This document shows positions 1 to 6,879 of a DNA stretch of 64,000 nt, piece by piece. The notes beneath the pieces are model-generated. The model saw nothing but the letters and a program-made list of their open reading frames with translations. It had not been told where the DNA came from and made no database searches. Numbering within the stretch: the stretch's first letter is position 1; each line of letters starts with the position of its first letter. The stretch is from a virus, in IMG/VR virus record IMGVR_UViG_3300005590_000001, positions 62,001 through 126,000 of that record; one strand, 5' to 3'. The position numbers were made by a program, and so were the translations under genes.

Positions 1-105
1 ATCCTTTATGTCTTCAAGAGTTTCTTGAGCCTTAGATGCCTTGCGTTGAAAATCTAACGCAATGATCATCAGTATAACAAACCAAAACAAAGGAGATTCA
101 AACAT
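1..105 (-). CDS. small membrane protein, 3' end outside window
   Basis: An ATG at 105 opens a frame that runs off the left edge after 35 codons. The first ~18 residues (MFESPLFWFVILMIIALDF) form one hydrophobic helix; the rest is charged and helical (KASKAQETLEDIKD). This is a single-pass membrane anchor of unknown role. It starts 2 nt after the stop of the gene at 107-802, so both are probably on one leftward transcript. Confidence 0.55.
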   Translation of the reverse strand, partial: MFESPLFWFVILMIIALDFQRKASKAQETLEDIKD

Positions 106-106
106 A

Positions 107-802
107 TTATCTGTATCCTAAATTTTGCAGGTGCTTAAATCTGTCGGCAAGATTATACGACGACTTACCGTTAAATGAAACAATCATAGGATGTGCCAAT
201 CCTTTTTCTTTATAAGACAATAACAGCTGAGTCTGCTTTTTTGTCATTATATGCAAACATGTAGCAAAAGCATTTGCGTTTGGATTCTTTGCAAATGCGG
301 CAACATAATATGGCAATATATTATATTTCTGCACATCTTTTACATTACGCGCAGCAACAAAATTAGTTAGAATAACAGCATCTTTGTCGGTAGATCTACT
401 AAAATTTTCGATCCATTCTTGCATACATTGTGACAGATAACTACATGTATCCAAATATGCAAGATCTACCGTTGTTTGTCGTAAATGTGTTAGAGCTACA
501 TTCAAATCAAAAGTGTTGACATCAGTTAACTTTTTGCCGAAAACAAAAACTTTTGTAAAACCCATTGATTCAAGAGTCTTACGTACTTCATCCACCTTAT
601 TCTTATTGTATTCTACAGCAATGATCGCCGTGTCTAAATCTATCAACCCAAATTCAAGTGCTGATTTGATACAAACACATGTGGTGGATGGCAAACAAAA
701 AAAACATTTGAAAACTCTTTGACGATATTGCGTCTTAACCGCCGCAAACAGACCCTGAGTAATTTTTTTCTTAATAGGTCTATCTTTAGTTGTGTCAAAC
801 AT
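107..802 (-). CDS. unknown protein, possibly Rossmann/methyltransferase-like
   Basis: The 231-residue protein is not firmly recognised. The start at 802 is chosen because AGGTGG lies just upstream and overlaps the stop of the preceding gene; an in-frame upstream start would run deep into that gene. An alternating pattern of hydrophobic strands ending in acidic residues (DTAIIAVEYN, then VFVFGKK, then VDLAYLDTCSYL, then DAVILTNFV) resembles a nucleotide- or SAM-binding Rossmann fold, with the acid of IAVE where a methyltransferase binds ribose. That is inference from pattern only; no catalytic motif is clear. Confidence 0.6.
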   Translation of the reverse strand: MFDTTKDRPIKKKITQGLFAAVKTQYRQRVFKCFFCLPSTTCVCIKSALEFGLIDLDTAIIAVEYNKNKVDEVRKTLESMGFTKVFVFGKKLTDVNTFDLNVALTHLRQTTVDLAYLDTCSYLSQCMQEWIENFSRSTDKDAVILTNFVAARNVKDVQKYNILPYYVAAFAKNPNANAFATCLHIMTKKQTQLLLSYKEKGLAHPMIVSFNGKSSYNLADRFKHLQNLGYR

Positions 803-803
803 T

Positions 804-1055
804 CTACCACCTATTAACAGGAACAACCGTGCAAGTACCATCCGCCGTATTCAATTGAAGCTTAATGGTTTCACCATATTTAATGAAATTTTCAGCTACT
901 TTCTTTACAAGTTCTTTCTCATCTTCTGTAAGATGATCAATCGCAGGATCAAGACAATTAGGTGTTTTTACTATAAACTGAATTGAGATTGGTTCTGGAC
1001 ACTCTTGACTTCCCGGTTTACCCGGTGACGGAAATTCTCCAGCTGCATTAAACAT
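804..1055 (-). CDS. hypothetical protein, 83 aa
   Basis: The ATG at 1055 overlaps the TGA of the upstream gene (TGATG), typical of translational coupling. The protein has a Pro/Gly-rich N-terminus, then an amphipathic helix (residues ~40-65, DEKELVKKVAENFIKYGE) and ends in a short beta-rich tail. No family is recognised. Confidence 0.55.
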   Translation of the reverse strand: MFNAAGEFPSPGKPGSQECPEPISIQFIVKTPNCLDPAIDHLTEDEKELVKKVAENFIKYGETIKLQLNTADGTCTVVPVNRW

Positions 1056-1297
1056 CAACAGACTTCCTTGATAATGACATAATCAGTTTCTGTTACGCCA
1101 AAATATTTCTTGTTCACCTCAAACTCAATATCATCGTAACGACCAACAAATTTGAAAGCATATTCACCAGCTTCTTGCAAAGTATCAAAGACATGATTAT
1201 GATAATCACTAAAAGCTTCATCTTCTAAAAATAAGACAGCTGGTTCTTCTGTTGATTCAGAATAATTGTCACCGGAGAAAACTGCATATTGCATCAT
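1055..1297 (-). CDS. hypothetical acidic protein, 80 aa
   Basis: The frame is open further upstream, but that part runs through a tRNA-like sequence. The tandem ATGs at 1297/1294 behind a weak GAGAG are the sensible start. The protein is acidic (STEEPAVLFLEDEAF) with aromatic residues through its second half. It is coupled to the next gene by TGATG. Unknown function. Confidence 0.5.
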   Translation of the reverse strand: MMQYAVFSGDNYSESTEEPAVLFLEDEAFSDYHNHVFDTLQEAGEYAFKFVGRYDDIEFEVNKKYFGVTETDYVIIKEVC

Positions 1298-1312
1298 TAC
1301 TCTCACACAAAA

Positions 1313-1354
1313 CTGGCCCAGCAGGATTCGAACCTGCAACCTAGCGATTTTAAT
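1313..1354 (-). pseudogene. 3' portion of a tRNA gene (T-arm and acceptor strand)
   Basis: Read on the minus strand, the segment has a perfect T-arm (GCAGG, loop TTCGAAT, CCTGC), a variable loop AGGTT, a 3' acceptor strand TGGGCCA and an anticodon-loop-like ATTAAAA in the right place. The matching 5' half is not adjacent; upstream sequence is AT-rich and does not pair. A tRNA-like 5' start (TGGCGTAGCTCAATT, complement of 1778-1764) lies on the other side of the HNH gene. It is probably a disrupted tRNA, not functional as written. Confidence 0.5.
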
Positions 1355-1429
1355 CCCTTTATAAATCGAAATAATGGTAAAATTTTTTATGTTATACCAA
1401 AATTTGTGTAATACATTTAGGAGGAATCT

Positions 1430-1768
1430 ATGAAAAAAAATATCAAAAAACAATGTAAAACACACGGATTAACTGATTTTATTTTAGAAGGACGTGGCTA
1501 TTATCGTTGTAAAAAATGTAGAAGTGCGTCTGTAACAAAATATCGCACAAAAATGAAAATTAAAGCTGTTCAATATAAAGGCGGTAAGTGTGAACGCTGT
1601 GGATATGATCGTAGCATTGCTGCATTAGAATTTCACCATAAAGATCCAACACAAAAAGATTTTGAAATTTCAACAACTGGTTGTACTAGATCATGGGAAA
1701 AAATAAAAGCGGAAGTCAATAAATGTGAATTATTGTGTGCTAACTGCCATCGCGAAATTCATAATTGA
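1430..1768 (+). CDS. HNH endonuclease (free-standing homing type)
   Basis: The 112-residue protein carries two CxxC knuckles (CKKC near residue 27, CERCG near 55) followed by the HNH core: ALEFHHKD near 65-72 and CELLCANCHREIH at the C-terminus. It starts behind a strong TAGGAGG. It is the only rightward gene in the first 17.9 kb and sits between a tRNA 3' fragment and a tRNA-like 5' fragment, as expected of a mobile homing endonuclease. It should nick or cut DNA at a specific site; its target is unknown. Confidence 0.85.
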   Translation: MKKNIKKQCKTHGLTDFILEGRGYYRCKKCRSASVTKYRTKMKIKAVQYKGGKCERCGYDRSIAALEFHHKDPTQKDFEISTTGCTRSWEKIKAEVNKCELLCANCHREIHN

Positions 1769-1785
1769 GCTACGCCATTGATGAA

Positions 1786-2025
1786 TTATAATTCATTATC
1801 AACTGTCAAGATTATTCTATAAGTAACACCATCCACTTCAAACAAAAGTTCTGGCATGCATAAAGTACCTCTACCAACCAAACCAACATTAGCCCCACTT
1901 TTTTCAAGTAAAGGCTTAATAGATGTTTTAAGCAGATTCATAGCCAGCTTATTTCTCTGCTCTCTTTGCTCAGCATGTTTTCTATCACGTTCCCGCTCTG
2001 CCGGTGTTCTATTATCTCCAAACAT
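1786..2025 (-). CDS. hypothetical protein, 79 aa
   Basis: It starts with ATG behind AAGAGGAG. The N-terminal 30 residues are a highly charged helix rich in Arg and Glu (AERERDRKHAEQREQR), followed by a small beta-rich domain (LLFEVDGVTYRIILTVD). No family recognised. Confidence 0.55.
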   Translation of the reverse strand: MFGDNRTPAERERDRKHAEQREQRNKLAMNLLKTSIKPLLEKSGANVGLVGRGTLCMPELLFEVDGVTYRIILTVDNEL

Positions 2026-2053
2026 TATATTCTCCTCTTAACATTCATATCCA

Positions 2054-2533
2054 TCAACCTGCATTTTCTTTACCTTTCATATTCCATTCTGGAGAACCAA
2101 CTGAATACTGTAAAACCAAATAAGCTAATTCATATTTGTCACGACGCTGTCCCGGTTTTAAATCTCTCAAATTATCTCTAAGATCTGCCATTTTTACATA
2201 AAGAGCTATATAACTAGCTCTTAAAAGTAACCTCTGAATGTATGAAGCATACGACATATCTGACTTATTATGTGTCAATAAATGCAGATCCTTCATAATG
2301 CCATCAGTCAAAATTGGACCACAACCGGCCAATACAAAAACGCGTCGAATGTTTTCTTCTGTCTGATCAGTGTCTTCTAAGACATCATGCAGGAATGCAG
2401 TTGCTTTAAAACGCTCATCATTTAATGATGCCGCAACACGTTTTGGATGTGTGATGTATGGATCGCCGTTCCATCTTGTCTGATCCTGATGTGCTTTTGT
2501 AGCAAATTCTTCAATGATTTTCAAGTTGATCAT
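2054..2533 (-). CDS. HD-domain hydrolase of the RelA/SpoT (MESH1-like) type
   Basis: The 159-residue protein is a stand-alone HD domain of the kind that hydrolyses (p)ppGpp or related nucleotides. It shows AHQDQTRWNGDPYITHP (His15, His29), then ATAFLHDVLEDT (HD at 49-50, ED at 53-54) and MADLRDNL (Asp117, Asn121), in the order and spacing of the SpoT/MESH1 metal site. There is no synthetase domain, so it fits a small alarmone hydrolase: the expected reaction is removal of pyrophosphate from the 3' position with Mn2+. Its start overlaps the end of the upstream gene by 23 nt. Such an enzyme could blunt a host stringent response; that role is inference. Confidence 0.82.
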   Translation of the reverse strand: MINLKIIEEFATKAHQDQTRWNGDPYITHPKRVAASLNDERFKATAFLHDVLEDTDQTEENIRRVFVLAGCGPILTDGIMKDLHLLTHNKSDMSYASYIQRLLLRASYIALYVKMADLRDNLRDLKPGQRRDKYELAYLVLQYSVGSPEWNMKGKENAG

Positions 2534-3011
2534 TATGTCTCAGTCTTGTATAGTGAATATTAACCACTTTTCCATCGTCCAAAGTTACTTTAATATTCCC
2601 GAATAATGAACTTTCCCAACCCTCAACAATGCACTGATGTCCTTCATATATTCCACTAGTAATAACCATTTCTTGGTGATACTTAATGGAATTAAAATGT
2701 AATTTATTTTCATATTGTTCATATTTAAAAACAGCCACTGATACAATTATCAGCAATAGACAAATGCTGATAATTATATCAAACATTGATATATTATACT
2801 TCATCAATCTTTTTTCCTCCAATTCTATTTCTTCTCGACAAACCTCTTTATTTACAGAAATAAAACGAACATTCTTATTTTGATCAAGGGCGGCAATGTT
2901 TACACCACATCTGTAAATTACAGTCGGTGAATCTTCAAACAGCACACGACAATATCTACGGCCGTCACCCAATTGAAAATCTTTTCCGACTGGTACGTCA
3001 ACCGCTTTCAT
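2511..3011 (-). CDS. single-pass membrane protein with N-terminal VPVG-type domain
   Basis: The start at 3011 forms TGATG with the stop of the upstream small gene. Residues 1-50 (VDVPVGKDFQLGDGRRYCRV...) are a small beta-rich domain also seen in the protein at 7282-7545. A transmembrane helix follows (~77-95), then a C-terminal KOW/SH3-like stretch (MVITSGIYEGHQCIVEGW ... VTLDDGKVVNI). Function unknown; the layout suggests a membrane-tethered adaptor. Confidence 0.6.
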   Translation of the reverse strand: MKAVDVPVGKDFQLGDGRRYCRVLFEDSPTVIYRCGVNIAALDQNKNVRFISVNKEVCREEIELEEKRLMKYNISMFDIIISICLLLIIVSVAVFKYEQYENKLHFNSIKYHQEMVITSGIYEGHQCIVEGWESSLFGNIKVTLDDGKVVNIHYTRLRHNDQLENH

Positions 3012-3154
3012 CAAAGTGGCCAATCATCAATAGGATCATAACCATAACACTCTTCAATGGGAAGACCACGGTACATATCCCACATATGCCTTATGCAACC
3101 ATACATAAAGAAAATATATAGGATTGTAACAAATGTATCAGAAATCCACAACAT
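3011..3154 (-). CDS. small membrane protein, 47 aa
   Basis: The ATG at 3154 overlaps the TAA of the preceding gene (TAATG) and the TGA at 3013-3011 overlaps the next ATG (TGATG), so it is coupled on both sides. It has a hydrophobic N-terminal helix (FVTILYIFFMYGCI) and an acidic, Tyr/Pro-rich tail (EECYGYDPIDDWPL). The double coupling argues that it is real. Unknown function. Confidence 0.65.
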   Translation of the reverse strand: MLWISDTFVTILYIFFMYGCIRHMWDMYRGLPIEECYGYDPIDDWPL

Positions 3155-3357
3155 TATTCCTCTTTCGTTACTTTAACCCGAACAACTTTATCCAATGGAA
3201 AGAAAATGTTATATGGCGATTGTGCTGTGTTATCACGAATGATCAACAAACCATCTTTAAATTTAATTTGATTTTCGTCACTATCCCTTATTTTAACAAC
3301 CTCTGTTTGAAGCTCATCGTTAACTAAATATTGCACATCGATACTTTTCATAGCCAT
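3154..3357 (-). CDS. hypothetical protein, 67 aa
   Basis: ATG behind AAGGAA. The sequence alternates short beta strands and charged turns (VQYLVNDELQTEVVKIRD, LLIIRDNT, VVRVKVTKEE), suggesting a small all-beta fold. No known family. First gene of a three-gene coupled set downstream of the tRNA at 3387-3458. Confidence 0.55.
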   Translation of the reverse strand: MAMKSIDVQYLVNDELQTEVVKIRDSDENQIKFKDGLLIIRDNTAQSPYNIFFPLDKVVRVKVTKEE

Positions 3358-3386
3358 ATTTCCTTCATCAAAATAAAATTACAAAA

Positions 3387-3458
3387 TGGGACATGAAGGA
3401 TTCGAACCTCTACCTGTAGGGTTACAGCCTAGCATGCTACCAATTACACCGATACCCC
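3387..3458 (-). tRNA. tRNA, anticodon GTA (Tyr)
   Basis: The 72-nt cloverleaf has acceptor GGGGTAT/ATGTCCC (with G-U pairs), D-loop AATTGGTAG, anticodon loop CTGTAAC (U33, GTA, A37) on a stem with one C-C mismatch at its base, and a T-arm with TTCGAAT. CCA is not encoded. The variable loop is only five nt (AGGTA), whereas bacterial tRNA-Tyr normally has a long variable arm, so identity is given by the anticodon alone. Confidence 0.75.
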
Positions 3459-3474
3459 TATTTTTTTTAGTGTT

Positions 3475-3720
3475 CTACATGTCTTCAAGCCGCTTCATAA
3501 TCCGTTCTGCGAGTGCCTCTTTAGTGTCTGAACCATACTTAGTCCAGACAATATCAGAGTTATCAAGAATGGACACTACGGCTTTGATCTTGTCTGACTT
3601 GGTGGGAAGACCAAACATCTGATCTTCCCATTCACGATTATGTTCTTCACATAAATCATTCCAAACAGTTTTTTCTTGACAGATAGAACCGTCATCATTT
3701 TTTACACCACAAATACCCAT
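3475..3720 (-). CDS. small protein with N-terminal zinc-knuckle, 81 aa
   Basis: ATG behind TTTTAGGAG. The first 27 residues place Cys4, Cys14, Cys24 and His27 (MGICGV, GSICQEK, LCEEHN), the spacing seen in short phage proteins whose C-C-C-H cluster binds zinc. The rest is helical. It lies between two tRNA genes on the same strand. Exact function unknown. Confidence 0.6.
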   Translation of the reverse strand: MGICGVKNDDGSICQEKTVWNDLCEEHNREWEDQMFGLPTKSDKIKAVVSILDNSDIVWTKYGSDTKEALAERIMKRLEDM

Positions 3721-3735
3721 ATTTAGCTCCTAAAA

Positions 3736-3808
3736 TAGCGAGTCAAGGAGTCGAACCTTGTGTACCACCTTATAAGGATGGCCCTCAAAACCGTCGAGGA
3801 CACTCGCC
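3736..3808 (-). tRNA. tRNA-Ile, anticodon TAT
   Basis: The 73-nt cloverleaf has acceptor GGCGAGT/ACTCGCT, D-stem CCTC/GAGG with GG in the loop, anticodon stem CCATC/GGTGG with loop CTTATAA, short variable loop, T-arm CAAGG TTCGACT CCTTG and discriminator A. Anticodon TAT would read AUA, a codon likely to be common in this AT-rich phage; that benefit is inferred. Confidence 0.85.
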
Positions 3809-3979
3809 TTATTGTGATACAAGTTCTTTACAAACCTGATGATAAACCTTTAGCCAAAACTTAGGCCAATCATAGTACGGGAATATCCCACGGAAAACAC
3901 GATATTCCTCCTCCAACATTTCTTCGTGATCTGCAATATGCTCAGCACGTTTTGCCGGATCAGTCGTGTGATGTCTCAT
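3809..3979 (-). CDS. hypothetical protein, 56 aa
   Basis: An ATG at 3979 begins a frame ending in TAA at the 5' edge of the tRNA-Ile gene. The N-terminal half is His- and Glu-rich and helical (EHIADHEEMLEEEYR); the C-terminal half has several aromatics (FPYYDWPKFWLKVYHQ). It overlaps the end of the upstream gene by 20 nt. Unknown function. Confidence 0.5.
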   Translation of the reverse strand: MRHHTTDPAKRAEHIADHEEMLEEEYRVFRGIFPYYDWPKFWLKVYHQVCKELVSQ

Positions 3980-4178
3980 TTTCCAAAACTTTTTCCCACC
4001 GTGTGTCTGTAATAAATTCTGTTGGCCGAGTATATTTCACCTCTTGATACCCAGCCTTCAGCATTTTTTCTTTAAACTCAGTAGTGTGCATGCTGCTGTA
4101 TGTACAACTGCCGATCAAAAAACAAAACAGAAAACATACAATTATGAAACACCACACCACCGATGCTTGATCACTCAT
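3960..4178 (-). CDS. membrane-anchored protein, possible lipoprotein, 72 aa
   Basis: The start at 4178 follows AAAGGAAAG and overlaps the preceding gene by 8 nt. Residues 8-24 are a hydrophobic helix ending in LIGSC, which would serve as a lipobox (I-G-S-C); the rest is a soluble tail with a helix and a basic stretch. A phage lipoprotein near membrane genes can be a spanin or exclusion protein, but nothing here decides that. Confidence 0.5.
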   Translation of the reverse strand: MSDQASVVWCFIIVCFLFCFLIGSCTYSSMHTTEFKEKMLKAGYQEVKYTRPTEFITDTRWEKVLENETSHD

Positions 4179-4407
4179 CAAATTCTTTCCTTTCCATTTT
4201 CTTAACTCTGCAACCCGTCTTAATATCAACATACAAAGAACCGTTCTTATTCTTCGCAATATTAGCCTGAACCACCTCCAAATGATGTGTACGTGACATC
4301 ATTTCTGGTTCACCATTTTTCTTTTTACCACCTGTAGGCCATTTTTCAACAACCTGAACACGACCATTCTTTGAATGAGAAATAACTGAAAAGCGTGCGT
4401 CATTCAT
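4171..4407 (-). CDS. hypothetical basic protein, 78 aa
   Basis: Starts with ATG behind AAAAGGATCG. It is strongly basic (many Lys/Arg, GGKKKNGEPE) with beta-like segments at both ends, consistent with nucleic-acid contact but not diagnostic. Confidence 0.5.
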   Translation of the reverse strand: MNDARFSVISHSKNGRVQVVEKWPTGGKKKNGEPEMMSRTHHLEVVQANIAKNKNGSLYVDIKTGCRVKKMERKEFDE

Positions 4408-4493
4408 CGGGATTCGATCCTTTTACTGACTTATAGAAGAAAAGACAATCAACATCTCAATTGTGATGTGTGGGTCGGCGTTGCGGACAATTG

Positions 4494-4721
4494 CTATTTA
4501 CGTGCTTGATAAATACCTGCATCCGCACAACTTTCTGCAAAACGTTCATATAATTCAACGACATTTACTTGCTCCAATACCATCAGAGCCCCAAGCACAG
4601 CTCGCCCAGTTTCCAAAACTCTTCTTGCTTCAGATAACCCAACATCCTCAGAGCCGTCCATATCATCAGACATGTCTCTAAGAGATACATCAAAATCTTT
4701 TATTAACTGTTCTGGAATCAT
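4494..4721 (-). CDS. hypothetical helical protein, 75 aa
   Basis: The ATG at 4721 overlaps the TGA of the tiny upstream gene (ATGA), so this start is preferred to an earlier ATG without a ribosome site. The protein has an acidic stretch (DMSDDMDGSEDVG) followed by long helices (SEARRVLETGRAVLGALMVLE). Unknown function. Confidence 0.5.
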   Translation of the reverse strand: MIPEQLIKDFDVSLRDMSDDMDGSEDVGLSEARRVLETGRAVLGALMVLEQVNVVELYERFAESCADAGIYQARK

Positions 4722-4807
4722 AGAATGCTCCATACCAAAAACAAAAAGAGAATCATTAACATTCCAAAGTACCATCGGTAAATGGATTTTGCAATTTCGC
4801 CGACCAT
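4718..4807 (-). CDS. membrane micropeptide, 29 aa
   Basis: An ATG at 4807 sits 7 nt after AAGGGAA and encodes a short basic, aromatic start (MVGEIAKSIYRWYFG) and a run of hydrophobic residues (MLMILFLFLVWSIL). Its TGA overlaps the next ATG. A leader hairpin overlaps its ribosome site (4813-4833). The good ribosome site, coupling and clear membrane segment argue it is a real small gene. Confidence 0.5.
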   Translation of the reverse strand: MVGEIAKSIYRWYFGMLMILFLFLVWSIL

Positions 4808-4812
4808 ATCAT

Positions 4813-4833
4813 TTTCCCTTATAAATTAGGAAA
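4813..4833 (-). promoter_or_regulatory. leader hairpin over ribosome-binding site
   Basis: On the minus strand TTTCC pairs with GGAAA, enclosing AATTTATA and covering the AAGGGAA ribosome site of the 29-codon gene. A very similar leader (TTTCCTGATTTACAAGG) precedes the gene at 15249-15419, so this may be a shared translational operator. Confidence 0.35.
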
Positions 4834-4842
4834 GACGAGACC

Positions 4843-4881
4843 AAAAAAAATCCCCGTTGACCGGGAGGGCCAACGGGGATT
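4843..4881 (-). terminator. strong intrinsic terminator
   Basis: An 11-bp perfect stem (AATCCCCGTTG with CAACGGGGATT, 4849-4881) is followed on the minus strand by eight T. It ends the gene-free hairpin-rich stretch to its right. Confidence 0.85.
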
Positions 4882-5528
4882 AAAGAACACACTCTTAACT
4901 TCGTGGGGGTCGCTAAGAGGTTGGAACAAAGGTCGGAACTTATGATGCTATTGTTCCATTCACATCATAACTTCTTGCGGAAGCTTACAATAAAATCCTC
5001 AGATTTGCGGTCCTTAAACTTTATGGTAATGTTCCTCAGTAAGTCTAGCTCAATGTCACAAGGATCTATGAACCGTATTGACCCACCTAGCCTTTTGGAT
5101 CGAAGCATGCACTGTGATCATCCCTTTTATTATTGATAATATATAATAAAGGGATAAACCACAGCTTAAGCTGTGTGTCTCTTTTCGCACATTAGGCCGT
5201 TCCCTAAGTGGCTTATTCTTGGGAACTGTTCTAACTCTAATAATATAAAGCGCCGCATACTATTCCAGTTTGCCAAACTGTATTAAAGTATGATCCCGGC
5301 TTACACGGGATAGGGCCTTGCTTCGCACTATTGTGCTTCAGTACCATCACAAGATGGCATTAGAGGCGAAACGACAAGTATTTCAAACACCCGCTACTTA
5401 ACCTACCACACTGCGTGATTATGCTTTACATCCTGATGCTGATAGTCCATCAGAACAACAACATAATCTTTACATCATTTCACAAGTGTTCAAAATACCA
5501 ACTGTTCCCGTCTTTAACGGTCACATCA
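4843..5528 (-). ncRNA. candidate large structured non-coding RNA (~690 nt)
   Basis: No credible gene lies between the stop at 5529 and the terminator at 4843-4881. The stretch is crowded with stems: 4892-4919, TTATGATG/CATCATAA (4940-4970), 5121-5154 (12 pairs), 5160-5175 (CACAGCTTAAGCTGTG), 5199-5226 (GTTCCC/GGGAAC), 5266-5280, 5293-5311, 5344-5357 and 5433-5453. It lies among tRNA genes on the same strand and has its own terminator. Large ornate phage RNAs such as GOLLD and ROOL have this size and setting; I could not match it to a family by eye. It might instead be a long leader or decayed sequence. Confidence 0.5.
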
Positions 5529-5936
5529 CTATGCAGTAGGATCAAAGTCCTTAGGAACTTCCGTATCCTTCACCTCATCCCAATTCAGACCCAACTGCTC
5601 AACAGCTTCACGAGGATTATATGAAACAATCTGAATCAATGGAACAAGTTTCATCAGATTACCGTCCTCGCCAACGGTCTTAGCCCAAGCATGTGCCAAA
5701 CCAACATTACCAAGCTGCTTCTTAGCTTCGGCTTCCAGCCTACGCACTCGACGCAACTCAGAAACACAAGTTTCAACACGAGCCGAACCATCACGTAAAA
5801 CTGAAACAACCCGTTCGGCAGCAGCTTTCGCTTCTTCCTCACGCCGTGCTTCAATTGCCTTGTTGATTGCGTCCGTTGACGTTGCAGTCACCTGATTTTC
5901 CAAAGCAGTCAAGAACACATTCTTATCAAAGTTCAT
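5529..5936 (-). CDS. hypothetical coiled-coil protein, 135 aa
   Basis: ATG behind AAAGG. Residues ~20-75 are Ala/Glu/Arg-rich and predicted helical or coiled coil (AIEARREEEAKAAAERVV, ELRRVRRLEAEAKKQLG); the rest is mixed and ends in an acidic tail. GC content is somewhat higher than in neighbours to the left. No family recognised. It is immediately upstream of the candidate structured RNA and could share its transcript. Confidence 0.6.
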   Translation of the reverse strand: MNFDKNVFLTALENQVTATSTDAINKAIEARREEEAKAAAERVVSVLRDGSARVETCVSELRRVRRLEAEAKKQLGNVGLAHAWAKTVGEDGNLMKLVPLIQIVSYNPREAVEQLGLNWDEVKDTEVPKDFDPTA

Positions 5937-5976
5937 AACACAAACCTTTCAAAAACACTGAAAATGTCCCAAGAAC

Positions 5977-6864
5977 TTACTTGGAACAACGAGCAAGAGC
6001 CTGATCCACATACTTTTCAGCATGATCGTTTTTACCGAAACGGCGGAGTATCTGAGCAACACGCATCATTATCAACCGCTTAGAAGTACCTTTACGGTGT
6101 GCCTTAATCACGTATTGTGATAAAGTCTTCTCACCGTACCAATTGACAGTCTTCTTTGATTTACTAATAGTAGAAGATGATAAGGTCACAATCTTCATCA
6201 TCCTTTCTTTGTTGGAAAAAACAGAAACTCTGTCGGAAGGAAGCACATATGAGTTTGATGGTTTAATTACACCATTGATATCAGCCACAAACTCTTTACC
6301 CCAATCTACCCAAAAGGCAACAGAGAACAAAGTTGCGATGGTTTCATTGTATCGACACTTATATTCGCGGAAATCTCCGTCATTAAACCTGATTGATACA
6401 GTTTCTTTAGATGGCTCTATCGTTTCAAAATGAATATGAGAGCCATGTGGAACCGTAGAATACGGCTTAAACTCAACACCATTTACTTTGATTCTGAGTT
6501 TTTGTTCTGTCCAGCTTTTACCATAAATACGGCTAAACAACATAGCCATATTTTCATTCGGCAACCATTTATGTAAACTACAGACATCGGTGTCATAAGA
6601 CACATAAATGTATTCAGCATTTTCTTTTTGCTCTTTGACATAAAGCGTTCTACTATTGATAGCCCAGACCTTTGCCGGATTAAGCCTTGTTTGCTTCCTC
6701 ACAGTAAAAGTCATTGTGGGGTTAACGTAAATTTCGAAATTTGTACTAAAGAGGTACGGCCTCTTTATTCGAATCAATACTTCGAGAGCCTCAGAACATT
6801 TATCTGAATCAACTTTTACAGTTGACATTTCACCATCAGTTCTGCAATACTTGATTGTCAGCAT
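5977..6864 (-). CDS. tandem beta-grasp (ubiquitin-like/ThiS-like) domain protein
   Basis: The start at 6864 follows TTGGAGAA; the open frame further upstream overlaps tRNA-Lys. The 295-residue protein has at least two repeated modules of the beta-grasp pattern: a strand pair, a helix with the signature ETIATLF or ENMAMLF, then a strand with ING/VNG and a closing VP-G or LPSD turn (residues ~80-150 ending KVNGVEFKPYSTVPHGSHIHF, ~155-225 ending INGVIKPSNSYVLPSDRVSV). The first ~70 residues may be a third, divergent copy. The C-terminus is helical, TPR-like (KNDHAEKYVDQALARCSK). No terminal Gly-Gly is seen, so conjugation is not implied. Confidence 0.6.
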   Translation of the reverse strand: MLTIKYCRTDGEMSTVKVDSDKCSEALEVLIRIKRPYLFSTNFEIYVNPTMTFTVRKQTRLNPAKVWAINSRTLYVKEQKENAEYIYVSYDTDVCSLHKWLPNENMAMLFSRIYGKSWTEQKLRIKVNGVEFKPYSTVPHGSHIHFETIEPSKETVSIRFNDGDFREYKCRYNETIATLFSVAFWVDWGKEFVADINGVIKPSNSYVLPSDRVSVFSNKERMMKIVTLSSSTISKSKKTVNWYGEKTLSQYVIKAHRKGTSKRLIMMRVAQILRRFGKNDHAEKYVDQALARCSK

Positions 6865-6879
6865 TGAAATTCTCCAAAA

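Noticed and set aside
4385-4425. Possible tRNA T-arm (GGATCGAATCCCGATG)
   Set aside because: No acceptor, anticodon or D-arm pairs around it; it is explained as the ribosome site and start of the gene at 4171-4407.
5100-5528. RNase P RNA, tmRNA or group I intron in the candidate RNA
   Set aside because: Conserved core motifs of these RNAs were looked for on the minus strand and not found.
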